Shown one piece after another: positions 35,126-38,795 of a stretch of DNA of 38,795 bases (within the stretch, counting starts at the first letter, position 1; each line of letters opens with the position of its first letter). This DNA is from Methanobacterium sp. (GTDB lineage Archaea > Methanobacteriota > Methanobacteria > Methanobacteriales > Methanobacteriaceae): assembly GCA_039666455.1 (NCBI GenBank), contig JAVSLW010000023.1, positions 1-38,795 of the forward strand, read 5' to 3'. The position numbers were made by a program, and so were the translations under genes. Under the pieces are notes generated by a model that had not been told where the DNA came from, did not search any database, and was given only the letters and a program-made list of their open reading frames with translations.

Positions 35126-35320
35126 CCCACAAACACGAAGTGTTTGGGGCCTAAGAAACGAAGTTTCTTAGGGCCGTCGAAAATCTTTGATTTTCGGGGC
35201 CACGAAATTATAAATTTCGTACGGCCCACAAACACGAAGTGTTTGGGGCCCAAGAAACGAAGTTTCTTAGGGCTGTCGAACATGAAATGTTCGGGCAATC
35301 AAAATCAGAGATTTTGATAG
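35126..35320. repeat. Array of eight tandem mini-hairpins
   Basis: Units (arm-loop-arm): CAAACAC-GAA (35130-35146), CTAAGAAAC-GAA (35151-35171), CGAAAATC-TTT (35178-35196), ACGAAATT-ATA (35202-35220), CAAACAC-GAA (35229-35245), AAGAAAC-GAA (35252-35268), CGAACAT-GAA (35277-35293), ATCAAAATC-AGA (35298-35318); each right arm is the exact reverse complement of the left. Loop centres are 23-26 nt apart. Spacers are GGGC, GGCCGT, GGGCC, ACGGCCCA, GGGCCC and similar. Units 5-6 repeat units 1-2, so part of the array was duplicated. The last unit overlaps the end of the dCTP-deaminase-like gene. Confidence 0.9.
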
Positions 35321-35757
35321 CTCCCATTATATTCTCCAGAGCCAGTGACATCAAATACCACTGCTTGAGCAATCCTTTCTCCCTTTTTTATTTTATAATC
35401 AAATTCTCCGTAATTATAAAGCATAAACTGCAGTGTCCCATAAAATCCAGGGTCTCCAAGAGCAGTGTGAACTGAAATGAAAGAGCGGTTAAGAGTTGAT
35501 CTTGGAAGATAAATCATGGAGTATCCCTTAGGAATTTTAATTTTAGGCTCAACAGTAACTGAATAAGCAGTTTTAGGCTTTAATATGTAAATTGGAGGAT
35601 CTAATCTCTCTAATTCAGGAAGATTTTTCTTATTATCAATTAGAGAACCTGAATTTTTCTGTATAAATACTTCATTCAACCTTAAATCTATTCCTGAAGG
35701 TTGTATAAGCTCTTTAAAATCTGGAAATAATTTTATCAATTCTTTTTCGCCTAAAAT
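35305..35757 (-). CDS. dCTP deaminase/dUTPase-family protein, ATT at the start position
   Basis: A ~150-residue trimeric dUTPase-fold protein: VQPSGIDLRL-type segment (here IQPSGIDLRLNEV), LPRSTLNRSF, HTALGDPGFYGTLQF and KKGERIAQAVVF correspond to the conserved motifs. It removes dUTP, or deaminates dCTP, in pyrimidine deoxynucleotide metabolism; at this length I favour a dUTPase-like member. The family N terminus ILGEKELIKLF is encoded from 35757, where the codon is ATT, eight nt behind a good GGAGGT. A TTG at 35739 would cut off conserved residues. Its stop codon lies in the last hairpin of the adjacent array, so the array has invaded or replaced the gene's 3' end. Confidence 0.8.
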   Translation of the reverse strand: MLGEKELIKLFPDFKELIQPSGIDLRLNEVFIQKNSGSLIDNKKNLPELERLDPPIYILKPKTAYSVTVEPKIKIPKGYSMIYLPRSTLNRSFISVHTALGDPGFYGTLQFMLYNYGEFDYKIKKGERIAQAVVFDVTGSGEYNGSYQNL

Positions 35758-36102
35758 ACTAAAATACCTCCAAAAATATTTTCAATTATTTCTGGTTTAG
35801 AAATGCTATTGAAGACTATGATTTCGGTGAGCCGAAAATCTACGATTTTCAAGTGCTATACATTTCCTTCAACCTCATTTATACCTAAGTTTTACTAATA
35901 AACTCCATAATATTTCATATTAAATAATATATTTGATCGATAAACCACTAACTGCATTTTTGATGTATTTTATTTTTAATTTTATAAAATTAAACCATAT
36001 AAATCTTTTTAAAACCCGGGCTGTAAAAATTCTAACATCCAGTAAGTCCCTGAATAACACAAAATTTAATAAAACGTTAGTACATATTCTCAGAGTGATA
36101 AC
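35758..36102. other. 345-nt gene-free interval with a solitary mini-hairpin
   Basis: GAAAATC-TAC-GATTTTC at 35834-35850 is a single unit of the hairpin family. A TATA-like ATATAAAT at 35997-36004 precedes GGGCTGTAAAAATTCTAAC (36018-36036), which recurs with one mismatch at 38136-38154. Otherwise AT-rich sequence with no gene. Confidence 0.5.
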
Positions 36103-36283
36103 ATGAAAGATGAACAGTTAAAAAAGGAATGATGAAAATCCTTTAAATGAACTGGATAAAATTAAAATAAAGGGGTTTGAAGAACTGGAAGACCAGGATT
36201 TAAAGGATTTTAATCTGGATAATTTTAGAAAATCCCGATTAAAAGAGGTATTAAAAAAAATAAACAATTGTGTTTATTTTTAA
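36103..36283 (+). pseudogene. Small acidic protein gene, frameshifted
   Basis: ATG 36103 behind GAGTGAT encodes MKDEQLKKE and then a stop. In another frame, open from 36122, the sequence reads RNDENPLNELDKIKIKGF and continues as charged helical residues (EELEDQDLKDFNLDNFRKSRLKEVLKKI) to TAA 36281. No start exists in that second frame, and removing one A from the run at 36120-36125 joins the two into a ~60-residue protein. I do not recognise the family. Its end overlaps a strong palindrome. Confidence 0.5.
36256..36281. terminator. Perfect palindrome, possible terminator
   Basis: AAAAATAAACA (36256-36266) and TGTTTATTTTT (36271-36281) are exact reverse complements around ATTG. The right arm ends in a T run that continues weakly. 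It closes the frameshifted small gene and could end transcription, or be a binding site. Confidence 0.4.
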
Positions 36284-36396
36284 TTTTTTAGTTAAAAAAA
36301 CTAATTTTTTTCGGGAATTTGTTCATCTTTAACAAAATATCATACTCCTATCCATAAATTTATCTATAATCAGTTACATATATTAATGTGATTCCT

Positions 36397-36732
36397 ATGA
36401 TTGAATTTAAAAAAATTCAGATAATTGAAAAAATTAAACCAGCTACAGTTAGCTTCTTATTAAACTATACTGATGGGGAATTACATGAATTAACAGAGGA
36501 ATTTAAACTCAAACTTAAAAAATATGCTTCATATAGAAATGATGGGAGTGAATCAGAAGTTTTCACCGAAAAAACAGGTACAACGACTACTATAAACGTT
36601 TTAATACATTATCCCCTGGCAAAGTGGCCTGATGAGATTGAAAAGATGAATAATCTGTTTAGAGGCTATGCAATTAGTTTCATGAACTATTATTATACAA
36701 ATAAGCCCTATTCTCTTTTCGTAAAACCTTAG
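36397..36732 (+). CDS. Hypothetical protein, paralog of the gene at 37746
   Basis: A 111-residue protein starting MIEFKKIQIIEKIKPA. A likely alternation of strands then a helix (WPDEIEKMNNLFRGYAISFMNYYY) suggests an alpha/beta domain. It is similar along its length to the broken gene 1.3 kb downstream (MLEFKDF..., FPG-KVPNDKKELEKFVNKYVMDFNEYY). The ATG at 36397 is preferred over the GTG at 36388, since the paralog also starts M-[IL]-EFK; the GTGAT at 36388 fits as ribosome site. A TATA-like ACATATATTAA is ~15-25 nt upstream. Function unknown; two copies in an accessory stretch suggest a lineage-specific family. Confidence 0.7.
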   Translation: MIEFKKIQIIEKIKPATVSFLLNYTDGELHELTEEFKLKLKKYASYRNDGSESEVFTEKTGTTTTINVLIHYPLAKWPDEIEKMNNLFRGYAISFMNYYYTNKPYSLFVKP

Positions 36733-36901
36733 TTAATTGCACATCTCTTATTTTTTAAACACTGTGATCTGTATTTATAAAACTTATATATAATGTTAAG
36801 ATACAGAATATGCTTTTTCAGGCGACAGGATTTACTCTTGTCTTTAAAACTGTCTGGATTTAATTAATAAACCTCTTTATTTAAAATAAAAACTATCTTG
36901 G

Positions 36902-36934
36902 GTCACTAAAATATAGTTAGTATATTTTACTGAC
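36902..36934. promoter_or_regulatory. 33-nt palindrome, candidate operator
   Basis: Arms GTCACTAAAATATA (36902-36915) and TATATTTTACTGAC (36921-36934) are reverse complements with one mismatch around GTTAG. A TATA-like AGTATATAATC follows at 36940-36950. It lies between the 111-residue gene and the MTH865-like gene in the otherwise empty 36733-37099 interval. A dimeric regulator site is the simplest reading. Confidence 0.5.
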
Positions 36935-37024
36935 GGTTAAGTATATAATCATATTTTAACAATAGTTATAATGTCAATGGAATACTAAAAAAGTATTTAA
37001 AATGTGGATATGCATTACTTTTTT

Positions 37025-37072
37025 AGCAGTCCATGTAGGACACCCGTAGCAGCCAAAACCAAATAAACTGCT
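37025..37072 (+). promoter_or_regulatory. Possible structured leader upstream of the MTH865-like gene
   Basis: AGCAG occurs at 37025-37029 and again at 37048-37052, and CTGCT at 37068-37072 can pair with either, giving two exclusive folds. A small hairpin GTCC-ATGTA-GGAC (37029-37041) lies between. The segment is more GC-rich than its surroundings. No known riboswitch class matched by eye. Confidence 0.35.
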
Positions 37073-37099
37073 GAAAGTAATTAAAAAGAAGGAGATAAA

Positions 37100-37339
37100 A
37101 TGAGTGTAAAAGAAGATATAAGAAGTCAAATAGTAGGGGCACTTCAAGGAGCAGATTTTCCCATAAACACACCGGAAGAACTATTTGCAGCGCTTCCTAA
37201 TGGTGCAGATACCACATGTAAATCAGGTGACGTTGAATTAAAAGCTTCAGATGCTGGTCAAGTACTTAAATCTGATGATTTTCCATTTAAAAGCGCAGAA
37301 GAAGTTGCAGATACCATAGTAGAAAAAGCAGGGTTGTAA
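37100..37339 (+). CDS. MTH865-family small protein
   Basis: A 79-residue all-helical protein like MTH865 of Methanothermobacter (EF-hand-like fold of unknown function): VKEDIRSQIVGALQGADFPINTPEELFAALPNGADTTCKSGDVELKASDAG, then FPFKSAEEVADTIVEKAGL. The tandem pattern of two similar halves, each with a F-P-[IF] turn, is visible. AAGGAGAT lies 6 nt before the ATG. It is the best preserved gene of the 34-38 kb stretch and has a possible structured leader. Confidence 0.85.
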   Translation: MSVKEDIRSQIVGALQGADFPINTPEELFAALPNGADTTCKSGDVELKASDAGQVLKSDDFPFKSAEEVADTIVEKAGL

Positions 37340-37381
37340 TAACCCTTATTTCCTATTTTTTGAAAATAATTCAGTTCCAAC

Positions 37382-37590
37382 CTATTCTAATTTTACAATA
37401 GTCTCATTAAACACTGTATTTTTCTCTCGAATGATAGTTACTTCACTAACTTTCTCTGGAGGCTTTATTTTTTTACTGTTTCGGTTATAGGATGAATTCT
37501 AAGTGTTTGAACATTAAATTTTGGGTTGCATTTTGCAGTGATTGTGGTAGAATCACTTGAAAAACAATCAAATGATATACGGCAAAATTT
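37382..37590 (-). pseudogene. Remnant of a protein gene, frameshifted and without a start
   Basis: The minus strand from 37590 reads KFCRISFDCFSSDSTTITAK and on to LRIHPITETVKK, then stops; the next frame continues IKPPEKVSEVTIIREKNTVFNETIVKLE to TAG 37382. The frames join if one A is added to the A7 run at 37464-37470. The composition (Lys/Glu/Thr/Val strands) looks like true protein rather than noncoding DNA, but the upstream side closes with TAA and has no start. Probably the C-terminal remnant of a larger, beta-rich protein. Family not recognised. Confidence 0.45.
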
Positions 37591-37745
37591 TTAAGTATTA
37601 AAATTAAATCAGTAATTAAATTTTTATTAAATTATAGTTGTAGATATTATTTTGTCTAAATAGAGTTTTAAATTTGATTATATGGCAATTTAGCTTATTT
37701 AAGTCATATAATCATGGTTACAAAATATGTTAAAAGGTTAAAAGA

Positions 37746-38102
37746 ATGTTAGAATTTAAAGATTTTAAAATGGATAGTAAGAAAAATTCATCAGATATTT
37801 CCATTAAATTTAGTTTTATTGACAAGGAATTAGGCAAAGAAAACACCGAATACATCTTTCAAAAGCTAAATGAATATGAAGTATATTTAGAATATGATTG
37901 TAAAGGTGATTTCCAGATTACAAAAAATGCCATTATTGAGATGATTATAACATTTCCAGGTTGAAAAGTTCCTAATGATAAAAAAGAATTAGAAAAATTT
38001 GTAAATAAATATGTGATGGATTTCAATGAATACTATCACAAAATCAGCAGCCTTGAGGATTTATTTGAAGAAGATCTTTTGAGCACACTTGATCCTGATT
38101 GA
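37746..38102 (+). pseudogene. Paralog of the 111-residue protein, interrupted by in-frame TGA
   Basis: ATG 37746 encodes MLEFKDFKMDSKKNSSDISI and on to IIEMIITFPG (72 residues), then TGA at 37962. The same frame stays open for 45 more codons: KVPNDKKELEKFVNKYV, then MDFNEYYHKISSLEDLF to TGA 38100. The whole 118-codon frame aligns with the protein at 36397, where the TGA position corresponds to an Ala. This is therefore a nonsense mutation in a paralog rather than selenocysteine, which would be expected at a Cys. The truncated 72-residue product may still be made. Confidence 0.65.

Positions 38103-38795
<693 letters not shown>

Noticed and set aside
35107..35298. 63-codon minus-strand open frame across the hairpin array
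   Set aside because: It translates the palindromes themselves; repeats such as PKHFVFVG follow from the DNA symmetry. Unit spacing is not a multiple of three, and it lacks a ribosome site.
35126..35320. CRISPR array
   Set aside because: The ~24-bp units have no constant repeat; every unit is itself a palindrome with its own arms, and no cas gene is nearby.
37962..37964. In-frame TGA as selenocysteine
   Set aside because: The paralog has Ala at this position, not Cys, and no SECIS-like stem was noticed. A nonsense mutation is simpler.

Overview
The window is archaeal, most likely from a mesophilic Methanobacterium-like member of the Methanobacteriales. Evidence for this: archaeal-type short adenylosuccinate synthetase, archaeal PEP carboxylase (PpcA), LL-diaminopimelate aminotransferase, an MptE-type pterin kinase, the nickelochelatase CfbA of F430 synthesis, RtcB with archease, Cdc48/VAT, an Orc1/Cdc6 protein, NucS, an MTH865-family protein, AT-rich intergenic DNA, TATA boxes about 27 nt before start codons, and a 16S rRNA 5' end that looks methanobacterial. 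These are family recognitions by eye; no search was run.

Layout. 1-1672: end of dapL, then purA. 1659-2731: a small accessory patch with a HicB/HicA pair whose HicA start is lost, bracketed by duplicated pieces of the purA tail and its downstream DNA. 2731-5586: an ArsR-type regulator and a bacterial-type LonA protease. 5697-9799: a VOC protein, a receiver-PAS-histidine kinase, and a nucS-mtnP pair. 10150-12761: a large secreted surface protein split by a one-base frameshift. 12794-17854 (minus strand): cdc48, DUF998 membrane protein, archease, rtcB. 18027-19324: a 58-residue membrane protein missed by size cut-offs, convergent with orc1/cdc6. 19404-24922: a metal-homeostasis block (SmtB/CadC-type repressor with its operator, two P1B ATPases, CfbA, and an orphan small gene behind two DtxR-like boxes). 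24953-34207: metabolic genes (Rieske protein, mptE, class V aminotransferase, radical SAM enzyme, acetolactate-synthase-like enzyme, acetyl-CoA synthetase, PEP carboxylase). 34208-38102: an accessory stretch of small, often broken genes. 38103-38795: rRNA leader and the first ~117 nt of 16S rRNA.

The most unusual signal is a family of tandem mini-hairpins. Two arrays (four units at 26316-26404 in the leader of an aminotransferase gene; eight units at 35130-35318 behind a dCTP-deaminase-like gene) share one geometry: perfect or near-perfect 7-9 bp arms, a 3-nt loop (often GAA), a GGGCC-like spacer and a ~24-bp period. The arm sequence differs from unit to unit, with both arms changing together. 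At least two solitary copies are also present. A second theme is that several small accessory genes carry a homopolymer frameshift, an in-frame stop, or a non-standard codon (ATA, ATT) exactly where the start should be. This could be gene decay, unusual initiation, or sequencing indels.
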